Positions 6,885-13,287 of a stretch of 13,287 nt of DNA are shown piece by piece. This stretch comes from Armatimonadota bacterium (GTDB taxonomy: Bacteria; Armatimonadota; JAAZEB01): contig DUUU01000176.1 of assembly GCA_012841485.1 (NCBI GenBank), positions 1-13,287 of the forward strand. Direction: 5' to 3'. Below the pieces are notes generated by a model, which was given only the letters and a program-made list of their open reading frames with translations, was not told where the DNA came from and ran no database searches. The position numbers and the translations under genes were made by a program. Numbering within the stretch: position 1 is the stretch's first letter; each line of letters opens with the position of its first letter.

Positions 6885-7268
6885 ATGCCCGAGAAGGAAG
6901 TTGTCTCAACGAAGAACGCCCCCGCGGCGATCGGCCCCTACTCGCAGGGAGTGAAGGCCGGGCCGTTCCTCTTCATCTCCGGTCAGATCCCGGTGGACCC
7001 GGCAACCGGCGAACTGGTCACCGGCTCCATCGAGGAGCAGACACGGCGCGTGATGGAGAACCTGAAGGCGATCCTCGCCGCCGCGGGCCTGGAGATGAGC
7101 CGGGTAGTGAAAACCACCATCTTCCTCACCGACCTCGACCACTTCGCGGCCGTCAACGCGGTCTACGGCGACTACTTCCCCACCAACCCGCCCGCGCGCT
7201 CTACCGTTGAGGTCTCGTCCCTACCCAAGGGCGTGGGCGTTGAGGTGGAAGCCGTGGCGCTTCTCTGA
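6885..7268 (+). CDS. ridA: RidA/YjgF/YER057c/UK114-family enamine/imine deaminase
   Basis: At 127 residues this matches the family's usual length. RidA is a trimeric cytosolic enzyme that hydrolyses reactive 2-aminoacrylate and related enamines/imines released by PLP enzymes. Visible hallmarks are NAPAAIGPYSQG (11-22), FISGQIPVDP (30-39), VKTTIFLTDL (75-84), PARSTVEV with the substrate-carboxylate-binding Arg105, and GVEVEAVAL with Glu120, the position of the catalytic glutamate in E. coli RidA. The E. coli Cys107 is Thr here, a common variation. The ATG has GAGGAGAG upstream and lies 21 nt after the URO-D-fold gene, indicating co-transcription. Either general damage control or a dedicated step in a local pathway is possible. 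Confidence 0.93.
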   Translation: MPEKEVVSTKNAPAAIGPYSQGVKAGPFLFISGQIPVDPATGELVTGSIEEQTRRVMENLKAILAAAGLEMSRVVKTTIFLTDLDHFAAVNAVYGDYFPTNPPARSTVEVSSLPKGVGVEVEAVALL

Positions 7269-7314
7269 ACGGACACGGGCGAAACCCGCGCACATCCTCC
7301 GGAAAACCCCTGAG

Positions 7315-7407
7315 CCGTCTAAGGGTAACTACTGATAGACGGGGTGCGCCCGCGATGGTACCATGGCAGGGTGTGCCGGCGGCTGGCCAGAGACCACGTG
7401 GCCGGCC
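7315..7407 (+). promoter_or_regulatory. Structured leader upstream of the CcmF-type gene
   Basis: Within the 174-nt gap before the heme-lyase gene there are three symmetric elements in a row. CCGTCTA (7315-7321) and TAGACGG (7336-7342) form a perfect 7-bp inverted repeat over 14 nt. ATGGTACCAT (7355-7364) is a 10-bp palindrome. GGCTGGCC (7381-7388) and GGCCGGCC (7400-7407) give an 8-bp stem with one G-U pair. The first could terminate the RidA transcript (no T-run is present) or serve as an operator; the palindrome is operator-like; the last would lie in the mRNA leader. No convincing -35/-10 pair was found. Confidence 0.35.
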
Positions 7408-7442
7408 GCGGGCCGTAGTGGCACTCGAAGGGGCTTTCCCGC

Positions 7443-9653
7443 ATGGCCGGTTTTGGCGTTGCACTCCTCTGGGGGGGACTCGTGACCGCGCTGGTGGCCT
7501 TTGGCGCCTACGTCGCCGCATCGCGCGGGCAACCGACGCGGGCGCTCGCTCGCGCGGCGTTCGCGCTCACGTCGGCCACGGCGCTGGCCGCATGCATCCT
7601 GCTCCTGGCGGGACTTGTGCAAGGGCGCTACGACATCCGCTACATCGCGGAGTACTCGTCGCGCGATCTTCCCCTCCTCTATCGCGTCTCGGCGCTGTGG
7701 GCCGGCCAGGAGGGTAGCTTCCTGTTGTGGGCGCTCCTCAGCGCCCTTCTCGGGCTGCTTCTGATCCACTATAGCGGCGACTGGGAGACGCGCGTGATGC
7801 CTCCCTATGCCGCGATGCAGGCCTACCTCGGGCTGCTCCTGGTCGCCAAGAGCCCCTTTCTCCTCTCCCCAGAGAGGCTCTCGGATGGCCGCGGGTTGAA
7901 CCCGCTCCTCCAGGATCCCTGGATGGCGATCCACCCCCCGATGGTCTTCCTGGGCTACGCCGCGCTCGCGATCCCGTTCGCGTTCGCGCTGGCGGCGCTC
8001 GCCTGGCGCGACTACGACTCCTGGGTGGCGCGGGCGCTTCCCTGGACTCTCTTCGCCTGGGTGACGCTGGGGGCAGGCATCTTCATCGGCGGCTACTGGG
8101 CCTATCGCGTGCTGGGCTGGGGTGGCTACTGGGGCTGGGACCCCGTGGAGAACGCGTCCCTCGTCCCGTGGCTCCTCGCGACGGCTTTGCTCCATGGCAT
8201 GCTGGTACAGCGCGCGCGCGGCGGGCTGAAGCACGCCAACCTCGTTCTGGCGAGCGTGGCGTTCGCGGCGATGGGGTATGGAACCTTCCTCACCCGCAGC
8301 GGCGTCTTGAGCAACTTCTCGGTTCACTCCTTCGTCAGCCCCGGATCCGCCGTCTATGGTCTCCTGCTGATGGGGGTGTTCCTCTCCCTTCTGGTGCCAC
8401 TTTCGCTCTACGCGATGCGCGCGGGCGAGATCCAGGCGAAGGGCACAGTCGAGAGCACGCTCTCGCGCGAGTTCGCTTTCTTCCTCGCGGTCCTGGTCTT
8501 CTGCGTCTCCGCGGGGATGATCGCCCTGGGCACCTCCGCGCCGATCCTCACCACGATCCTGGGCCGCCCGACCTCGGTGCAGCCGCACTTCTACAATCTG
8601 ACGCAGTTTCCGGTGGCCGTGCTCCTCGCGCTCCTCGTCGGGATTGCACCGCTCCTAGAGTGGGGTGCATCTCGGCCGGAGAGGGTGGCGCGCCGCCTGC
8701 GCCCCGGGATCGCCGTGGCCCTCGCGGGCATGGCGGGCGCACTCGCTGTGGGCGTCCACCGCTTCAACGCCTGGACGATCCTCCTCGTCGCGGCGGCCGC
8801 GTTTGCCCTGGCGGTGGCAGGCCGGCTAGTCCTGCGCGGGCTCCCGCGCCGGCCGGTCCATACCGGCGGGCACCTCGCCCATGTGGGGCTTGCGCTGATG
8901 CTGCTTGGCATCGTCAGCTCCTCGATCTGCAGCCGCGGTGAAAAGCTGTCACTGCGCCGCGGCGAGGCGGCGGAGGCTCTGGGCTACCGCGTCGCCTTCA
9001 CGCGTGCCGATTCCTCGCCACACCAAAAGACCCTACACCTCACCGTCACGCGCGGCGAGACCGCGTTCACCGCGTCTCCCACCATGCGCTTCAGCCCGCA
9101 GATGGGCTCCTGGGTTCACGCGCCGGCGGTGCATCGGAGCTGGCGGCAAGACCTCTACATCTCGCCCCTCGACTATCAGGATAGGGAAGAAGCAGCCACC
9201 CAACGCGCCGATCTGGGCCGGGGCGAGACGATGGAGGCCGGCGGCTACGCCTTCACCTTCGGGGGCTTCGATATGAGCGAGGAGCACGCGGGCGCGGGAA
9301 TCCTCATCGGGGTCCGGTTGCCCTCCGGCAAGCGCACCCAGGTCACCCCCACGCTCCGCCTTGGCGAGGATGGAGCACTGGTGCCCACCCCGGCTGTGCT
9401 TCCCGGAACGGAAATCGCGGTCGCGGTGACGGATCTGAGCGTGCCGATGGAGCGTCCTAAGGAATCGAGAGTCACTCTCTCCGTCACCGGGTTGCCGGTG
9501 GAGGGCAACGCCCCACCCGAGGAGAGCGTAGTGGTGGAGGTGAGCGTCAAGCCGCTGATCAATCTGCTCTGGCTGGGCTCGGTGCTCCTCCTCGCCGGCG
9601 GGGTTGTGGCGAGCGTCCGCCGGGCAGAGGAAGCCCGGCGCGAGGGCTCCTGA
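7443..9653 (+). CDS. ccmF: CcmF/NrfE-type cytochrome c heme lyase
   Basis: A 736-residue polytopic membrane protein of the heme-handling superfamily, which ligates heme to apocytochrome c on the outer face of the cytoplasmic membrane. The tryptophan-rich WWD signature is at 226-237 (WGGYWGWDPVEN). Histidines correspond to the four heme-related ones of E. coli CcmF: His164 in IHPPMVFLGY, His251 in LLHGML, His295 in NFSVHSF and His477 in TGGHLAH. Other family segments are ALWAGQEGSFLLWALL (84-99) and FLTRSGVLSNFSVHSF (282-297). Membrane helices cover most of residues 1-495; residues about 498-703 form a soluble outer domain, and a last helix (LLWLGSVLLLAGGVVA) closes the protein. It is longer than E. 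coli CcmF (about 650), mainly in that domain. Start ATG 7443 has AAGGGG 9 nt upstream. No other ccm gene is adjacent, unlike the usual clustered arrangement. Confidence 0.92.
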   Translation: MAGFGVALLWGGLVTALVAFGAYVAASRGQPTRALARAAFALTSATALAACILLLAGLVQGRYDIRYIAEYSSRDLPLLYRVSALWAGQEGSFLLWALLSALLGLLLIHYSGDWETRVMPPYAAMQAYLGLLLVAKSPFLLSPERLSDGRGLNPLLQDPWMAIHPPMVFLGYAALAIPFAFALAALAWRDYDSWVARALPWTLFAWVTLGAGIFIGGYWAYRVLGWGGYWGWDPVENASLVPWLLATALLHGMLVQRARGGLKHANLVLASVAFAAMGYGTFLTRSGVLSNFSVHSFVSPGSAVYGLLLMGVFLSLLVPLSLYAMRAGEIQAKGTVESTLSREFAFFLAVLVFCVSAGMIALGTSAPILTTILGRPTSVQPHFYNLTQFPVAVLLALLVGIAPLLEWGASRPERVARRLRPGIAVALAGMAGALAVGVHRFNAWTILLVAAAAFALAVAGRLVLRGLPRRPVHTGGHLAHVGLALMLLGIVSSSICSRGEKLSLRRGEAAEALGYRVAFTRADSSPHQKTLHLTVTRGETAFTASPTMRFSPQMGSWVHAPAVHRSWRQDLYISPLDYQDREEAATQRADLGRGETMEAGGYAFTFGGFDMSEEHAGAGILIGVRLPSGKRTQVTPTLRLGEDGALVPTPAVLPGTEIAVAVTDLSVPMERPKESRVTLSVTGLPVEGNAPPEESVVVEVSVKPLINLLWLGSVLLLAGGVVASVRRAEEARREGS

Positions 9654-9665
9654 TGCTGAAGTGAA

Positions 9666-9690
9666 GCCCCGGTGGCGCCACGCGCGGGGC
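9666..9690 (+). terminator. Nested hairpin just after the heme-lyase gene (possible terminator)
   Basis: GCCCCG (9666-9671) pairs with CGGGGC (9685-9690), and inside it GTGGCGCCAC is itself a perfect palindrome, so a strong GC structure follows the stop at 9653 by 12 nt. The sequence after it is pyrimidine-rich (CTCTCCCCTCTTCCC) but has no uninterrupted T-run. It probably marks the transcript end or protects it; an intrinsic-termination role is uncertain. Confidence 0.4.
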
Positions 9691-9820
9691 AGCTCTCCCC
9701 TCTTCCCGGTCTCCGGCTCGTGCCGCGTGCCCGGGCTCAAGCACCGAGGCGCAGGAACAACGCGGTTGGGGAGGGAAGAGGAAGAGTGGAGAAGGCACAG
9801 AGGCATCTAGGGAGAAGGCG

Positions 9821-11365
9821 ATGGCATACCTGTTGGGCATCGACGTGGGCACCAGCGGCACAAAGGCGCTGGTGATCTCCGAAGAGGGAGCTCCGCTGGG
9901 GTCGGCGACGGCTGACTACCCGCTCTCCACGCCCCACCCTGGTTGGGCGGAGCAGGATCCGGCGGAGTGGTGGCGCGCCACCGGCGCAGCCATTCAGGCT
10001 GCCTGCGAGCGCGCCGGCATTGCCCCGGAGGCGATCTCGGGCATTGGTCTCTCCGGGCAGATGCACGGGTCCGTCTTCCTGGATGACTCCCATCAGGTGA
10101 TTCGCCCGGCGATCCTGTGGTGCGACCAGCGCACCGCCACGCAGTGCGACCGGATCACCGAGCGCGTGGGCCGCGATCAACTGGTGCGGATCACGTGCAA
10201 CCGGGTGCTGACGGGCTTCACCGCGCCGAAGATTGTCTGGCTTCAGGAGAACGAGCCAGAAGCCTACGCGCGCGTTCGCAAGGTGCTCCTGCCCAAGGAT
10301 TATATCCGCTTCCGCCTCACCGGCGAGTTTGCCACGGAGGTCTCGGATGCATCGGGCACCTCGCTCTTCGACGTGCCGCGGCGGTGCTGGTCCGGAGAGA
10401 TCCTCGAGGCGCTTGGCATCCCGGAGAGCTGGATGCCTCAGGTGTACGAGTCACCCGAGATCAGCGGGCGCGTTCACGCGACGGCCGCCGCGCAGACTGG
10501 CCTGAAGGAGGGCACGCCGGTGGTCGGTGGCGGGGGGGATCAGGCCGCGGGCGCGGTGGGCAGCGGCATCGTCTCGCCCGGAGCGGTCTCGATCTCGCTG
10601 GGCACCTCCGGGGTGGTTTTCGCCTATGCCGACGAGCCGGCGACCGATCCGGAGCTGCGCACGCATACCTTCTGCCACGCCGTGCCCGGCAAGTGGCATG
10701 TGATGGGGGTGATGCTCAGCGCCGGCGGCTCGCTGCGCTGGTACCGCGATCACCTGGCCCAGCACGAGGTGGAGGTGGCCGCGCGCCTCGGAGTCGATCC
10801 CTACAAGCTGATCTGCGCGGAGGCAGCCCGGGCGCCACTCGGATGCGAGGGTCTTCTCTTCCTCCCCTACCTGACCGGCGAGCGCACTCCCTATCCCCAC
10901 CCGAACGCGCGCGGCGTCTTCTTCGGCCTCAGCTTGCGCCATGACCGGCGTCACCTGGCGCGCGCCATCGTTGAGGGGGTCTCGTTTGGATTGCGCGACT
11001 CTTTCGAGATTTTGAGGGCGATGGGCGTGCCCATCGGCCAAGTGCGCGTCTCCGGAGGCGGCGCGCGCAGCGCCTTCTGGCGCGAGGTACTCGCCGCTAC
11101 ACTCAACACGCCGCTCTTCCAGGCCACCACCGAGGAGGGCGCCGCGTTCGGCGGGGCGCTCCTTGCCGGGGTCGGCCTCGGGCTCTACTCCTCCGTGCCT
11201 GAGGCATGCGCGCAGGCCATCGCCGCGCGCGAGGTGACGCCGGCGCCCCCCGCGGCAGAGGTGGCCGCCTACGATGCCTACCACCGGATTTACCGGCAAC
11301 TCTACGCGCAACTCAAGGTTCTTTTCGACGAGACGGCGCGCATCGTACAGGAAGAGCAGGCATGA
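9821..11365 (+). CDS. xylB: Xylulokinase (FGGY carbohydrate kinase)
   Basis: A 514-residue cytoplasmic kinase that phosphorylates D-xylulose to xylulose 5-phosphate with ATP, feeding the pentose phosphate pathway. FGGY hallmarks are present: phosphate loop LGIDVGTSGTKALV (5-18); GLSGQMHGSVFLD (76-88), where Met81-His82 match the xylulose-binding Met-His of E. coli XylB; WCDQRT (100-105); LPKDYIRFRLTGE (157-169); and VGGGGDQAAGAVG (235-247) with catalytic base Asp240. The second half carries ISLGTSGVVF, LPYLTGERTPYPHPNARGVF and RVSGGGARSAFWREVLAATL, the ATP-binding C-terminal domain. The Met-His pair favours xylulokinase over glycerol or gluconate kinase. ATG 9821 has GGGAGAAGG immediately upstream. 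Its stop overlaps the next gene's start (ATGA). No xylose isomerase or sugar transporter gene is visible next to it. Confidence 0.93.
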   Translation: MAYLLGIDVGTSGTKALVISEEGAPLGSATADYPLSTPHPGWAEQDPAEWWRATGAAIQAACERAGIAPEAISGIGLSGQMHGSVFLDDSHQVIRPAILWCDQRTATQCDRITERVGRDQLVRITCNRVLTGFTAPKIVWLQENEPEAYARVRKVLLPKDYIRFRLTGEFATEVSDASGTSLFDVPRRCWSGEILEALGIPESWMPQVYESPEISGRVHATAAAQTGLKEGTPVVGGGGDQAAGAVGSGIVSPGAVSISLGTSGVVFAYADEPATDPELRTHTFCHAVPGKWHVMGVMLSAGGSLRWYRDHLAQHEVEVAARLGVDPYKLICAEAARAPLGCEGLLFLPYLTGERTPYPHPNARGVFFGLSLRHDRRHLARAIVEGVSFGLRDSFEILRAMGVPIGQVRVSGGGARSAFWREVLAATLNTPLFQATTEEGAAFGGALLAGVGLGLYSSVPEACAQAIAAREVTPAPPAAEVAAYDAYHRIYRQLYAQLKVLFDETARIVQEEQA

Positions 11366-12183
11366 CCAATCTCAACCAGCGACAGCCGCAGTTCACCGAG
11401 GTTGCCGAGGCTTATGATGCCCTCATGTCGGGGGTGCCCTATAGGCGATGGGTGGATTATATCGAGAAGCTGCTCCGGCGCCTGCGCGTCTCACCGCGCA
11501 CCGTGCTCGATATCGCCTGCGGCACGGGCAACGTCACGTTTGCCCTGGCCGACCGCGGTTACCAGGTGGCCGGCGTGGATCTCTCCGAGCCGATGCTGAG
11601 CGTGGCTCGCGAGAAAGCACACCAGCAAGGCCGCGACATCCCCTTCGCGCACGGGGATATGCGCACCCTCTCGCTGCCGGATCGCTATGACCTCGCCGTT
11701 TGCCTCTACGACAGCGTCAACTACTTGTTGACGCTTGAGGATGTGACGCAGGCGTTTGCTTCCGCCCATCGCATGCTCCATCCGGGCGGGCTCTACATCT
11801 TCGATGTCAACACGATCTACGCGCTGCGCGCCGATCTCTTCACCCAGCGCAACCTGGATCCAGGCGCGCGCGTGCGCTACGACTGGCGGAGCAGCTATGA
11901 CCACGAGACGCGCATCTGCGAAGTGGTGATGGATTTCTGGGTGCGCGAGAACGGTTCGACCAAACACTTTACGGAGGTACACTACGAGCGAGGCTATTTC
12001 CTGCGGGAACTGGTGGATGCCCTGACACAGGTTGGCTTCCGCACGCTGGCGGTCTACGAGGCCTACACCTTTCATGAGCCCCGGCTTCTCTCGGACCGCG
12101 TCTACTTTGTCGCCCGCAAGCAGCGTTCGCGCAACGGGTTGGATGCGGCGGAGATGGTGGACCCATGCTTGGATGGAATCTGA
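11362..12183 (+). CDS. Class I SAM-dependent methyltransferase
   Basis: A 273-residue soluble protein with a Rossmann-fold methyltransferase domain. Motif I is VLDIACGTGNVTFALA (48-63), the acidic residue ending beta-2 is in VAGVDLSEPML (69-79), HGDMRTLSLPDRYDLAVCLYDSVNYLL (97-123) spans motifs II-III, and RMLHPGGLYIFDVNT (137-151) follows. The C-terminal half, with DFWVRENGSTKHFTEVHYER and a Tyr-rich end, looks like the substrate-binding part of Methyltransf_25/11-type proteins; the substrate cannot be told. I chose ATG 11362, which overlaps the xylulokinase stop as ATGA with GAAGAG upstream, because the motif-bearing domain starts there; the longer frame from 11206 lies inside xylB. The overlap implies translational coupling. 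It is not obviously linked to sugar metabolism. Confidence 0.88.
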   Translation: MTNLNQRQPQFTEVAEAYDALMSGVPYRRWVDYIEKLLRRLRVSPRTVLDIACGTGNVTFALADRGYQVAGVDLSEPMLSVAREKAHQQGRDIPFAHGDMRTLSLPDRYDLAVCLYDSVNYLLTLEDVTQAFASAHRMLHPGGLYIFDVNTIYALRADLFTQRNLDPGARVRYDWRSSYDHETRICEVVMDFWVRENGSTKHFTEVHYERGYFLRELVDALTQVGFRTLAVYEAYTFHEPRLLSDRVYFVARKQRSRNGLDAAEMVDPCLDGI

Positions 12184-13287
12184 GTAGTGATCGTGGGGCG
12201 CAGCCCGCAGCGGTGAATCCGATACGCGGGGCTTTCGCCCGGTGCGAAGCCGGCCGGGCTGCCCTCTGGGGCGTGCTCGTGCTTTTCCTGCTCCTGCTCG
12301 CCAGCGCGTCAGGAAGGGCGCAGGATGCCGGCGCCACGATACCGGCGCCACAACCGGATCCGGCACAGCCGGCGGAGTCAATCGCGCCGCCCGAGCAAGA
12401 AGCGCCGGCGCTACCGCTCCTGCCGGCCTCTCCGGCCGCCTCGCGCGTACTGGGCGTTGTCGATAAGCCCGAGCTGGTCTTCCTGCTTCAGAAAGCGGGC
12501 TTTGATGCCCGCCCGCTCAGCTATGCGCAGCTGGAGATGGGCGCGCTCGATCTCTTTGGGCTGCTGATGATCGACCTGGAGCGGCCGCTGTCGGTGGCTG
12601 CCGCCGCCTTCGTCTCCGATTTCGTGGCGCGCGGCGGGCGGCTGATCGCGTGCTCGTGGGGCGCCGCCGTAGCACCCCGGCGCCAGGCCGCCTTCCCGGT
12701 CTACCGCCTGCAAGAGGCGCTTCAGGTGCGCGTCACCGGCTGGAGCGCGGATGGAAACGCCTACCTGCGCGCCGGCGACGCGGCGCCGCTCTTCCGTACG
12801 CTCCCCTCCTTCCTGGATGTGCGCATCCGTGCGACTCCACTCCTCGAGCCATTGGCGTCCGGGCGTGTCGGCGCCTTTTGGGTCTCCGAGGATCTCTCGC
12901 GCCGCGGTGGTACCGATGCGCGCTCGCCTGCCATCGTGCTCGCGCCCCGCTGCGCCTACTTCGCGCCCAACGTGCTCGCCGAGGCGCTGCACTCGCGACA
13001 GATGCTCCGCCTGCTGATCAACGCGGTCAGCCACCTCATGCCCGGCCTCGTCCTAGACCCGGCGTGCGTGGCGCTGGCAGAGCTGGAGGTGGTGCTGGGC
13101 GAGGCCCGGCGCGCGGCGGCCGTGTCGCAGGATCCGGATGCCCCCGGGCTCCTTGCCGCCGCCGAGGGAAAATCCGTGACGGCGCAAGCCCTCTTCACTC
13201 AAGCTGCCGAGGCACTCGATGCCACGGCCGCCTTGCAGCCGCCCGTGACAGGAGCCCTGTCGCCAGAGGGCGAGGCGAGCACCACCG
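12165..13287 (+). CDS. Secreted protein with glutamine-amidotransferase-like domain, partial (runs off right edge)
   Basis: An open frame from ATG 12165 continues to the window end (374 codons visible). A hydrophobic segment LWGVLVLFLLLLASASGRAQ (residues 34-53) after basic residues looks like a signal peptide. A Pro/Ala-rich linker follows (about 54-92: PAPQPDPAQPAE, PPEQEAPALPLLPASPAA). From residue 94, RVLGVVDKPELVFLLQKAGF, then LDLFGLLMIDLERPLS and FVSDFVARGGRLIACSWG, have the strand-helix order and glycine turn of class I glutamine-amidotransferase/ThuA-like folds; no catalytic Cys-His-Glu triad is evident. A helical stretch follows (LAELEVVLGEARRAAA). The start overlaps the methyltransferase end by 19 nt with GGTGG upstream; a GTG at 12213 is an alternative giving a shorter n-region. 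The C-terminal part is missing, so a catalytic domain (for example glycosyl hydrolase) could follow. Function unknown. Confidence 0.7.
   Translation, partial: MLGWNLSSDRGAQPAAVNPIRGAFARCEAGRAALWGVLVLFLLLLASASGRAQDAGATIPAPQPDPAQPAESIAPPEQEAPALPLLPASPAASRVLGVVDKPELVFLLQKAGFDARPLSYAQLEMGALDLFGLLMIDLERPLSVAAAAFVSDFVARGGRLIACSWGAAVAPRRQAAFPVYRLQEALQVRVTGWSADGNAYLRAGDAAPLFRTLPSFLDVRIRATPLLEPLASGRVGAFWVSEDLSRRGGTDARSPAIVLAPRCAYFAPNVLAEALHSRQMLRLLINAVSHLMPGLVLDPACVALAELEVVLGEARRAAAVSQDPDAPGLLAAAEGKSVTAQALFTQAAEALDATAALQPPVTGALSPEGEASTT

Noticed and set aside
7329..8588. A 419-codon open frame on the minus strand opposite the heme-lyase gene
   Set aside because: Low-complexity charged translation antisense to a clear CcmF with all key motifs; a composition artefact.

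Overview
The window is GC-rich bacterial DNA with long, closely packed genes. The best taxonomic clue is the pseudopilin on the minus strand: its N-terminus reads [20 protein letters not shown] followed by [14 protein letters not shown], and it ends with an H-X9-DG domain. That form is very common in Armatimonadota, and two adjacent DUF6785/DUF6784-type membrane proteins fit the same group. Planctomycetes or Verrucomicrobia relatives cannot be excluded from sequence alone. TGA is used as a normal stop for several genes here, so the genetic code looks standard.

Layout. Left edge (1-95, minus): the first 31 codons of an unidentified gene, with a near-consensus sigma-70 type promoter behind it (177-205). 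Then 306-1085 (minus): a type II/IV pseudopilin gene interrupted by an in-frame TGA at 522-524. The stretch 1086-1711 holds no gene I can support, only some inverted repeats. From 1712 onward everything runs on the plus strand: two tandem paralogous multi-spanning membrane proteins (1712-3709 and 3815-5719), a uroporphyrinogen-decarboxylase-fold protein carrying a zinc methyltransferase-type HxC...C motif (5922-6863), and a RidA-family deaminase 21 nt later (6885-7268). After a structured 174-nt leader comes a CcmF-type heme lyase (7443-9653) with no other cytochrome c maturation gene beside it. A xylulokinase (9821-11365) then overlaps a SAM-dependent methyltransferase (11362-12183) by ATGA, and this in turn overlaps a secreted protein (12165 to the right edge) with a glutamine-amidotransferase-like fold.

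How the genes may work together. The two membrane proteins, the zinc/cobalamin-methyltransferase-like protein and RidA are co-directional and could form a small uptake-and-metabolism locus for an unknown substrate; this is inferred from context only. Xylulokinase points to pentose catabolism, and its stop/start overlap with the methyltransferase implies one transcript. CcmF shows that the organism matures c-type cytochromes (System I-like), but the gene appears to stand alone.

No CRISPR array, rRNA, tRNA, insertion sequence or defence system was seen. The points most worth following up are the in-frame TGA in the pilin gene, the uncharacterised DUF6785 pair with its methyltransferase-like neighbour, and the ribosome-binding-site hairpins in front of both membrane-protein genes.
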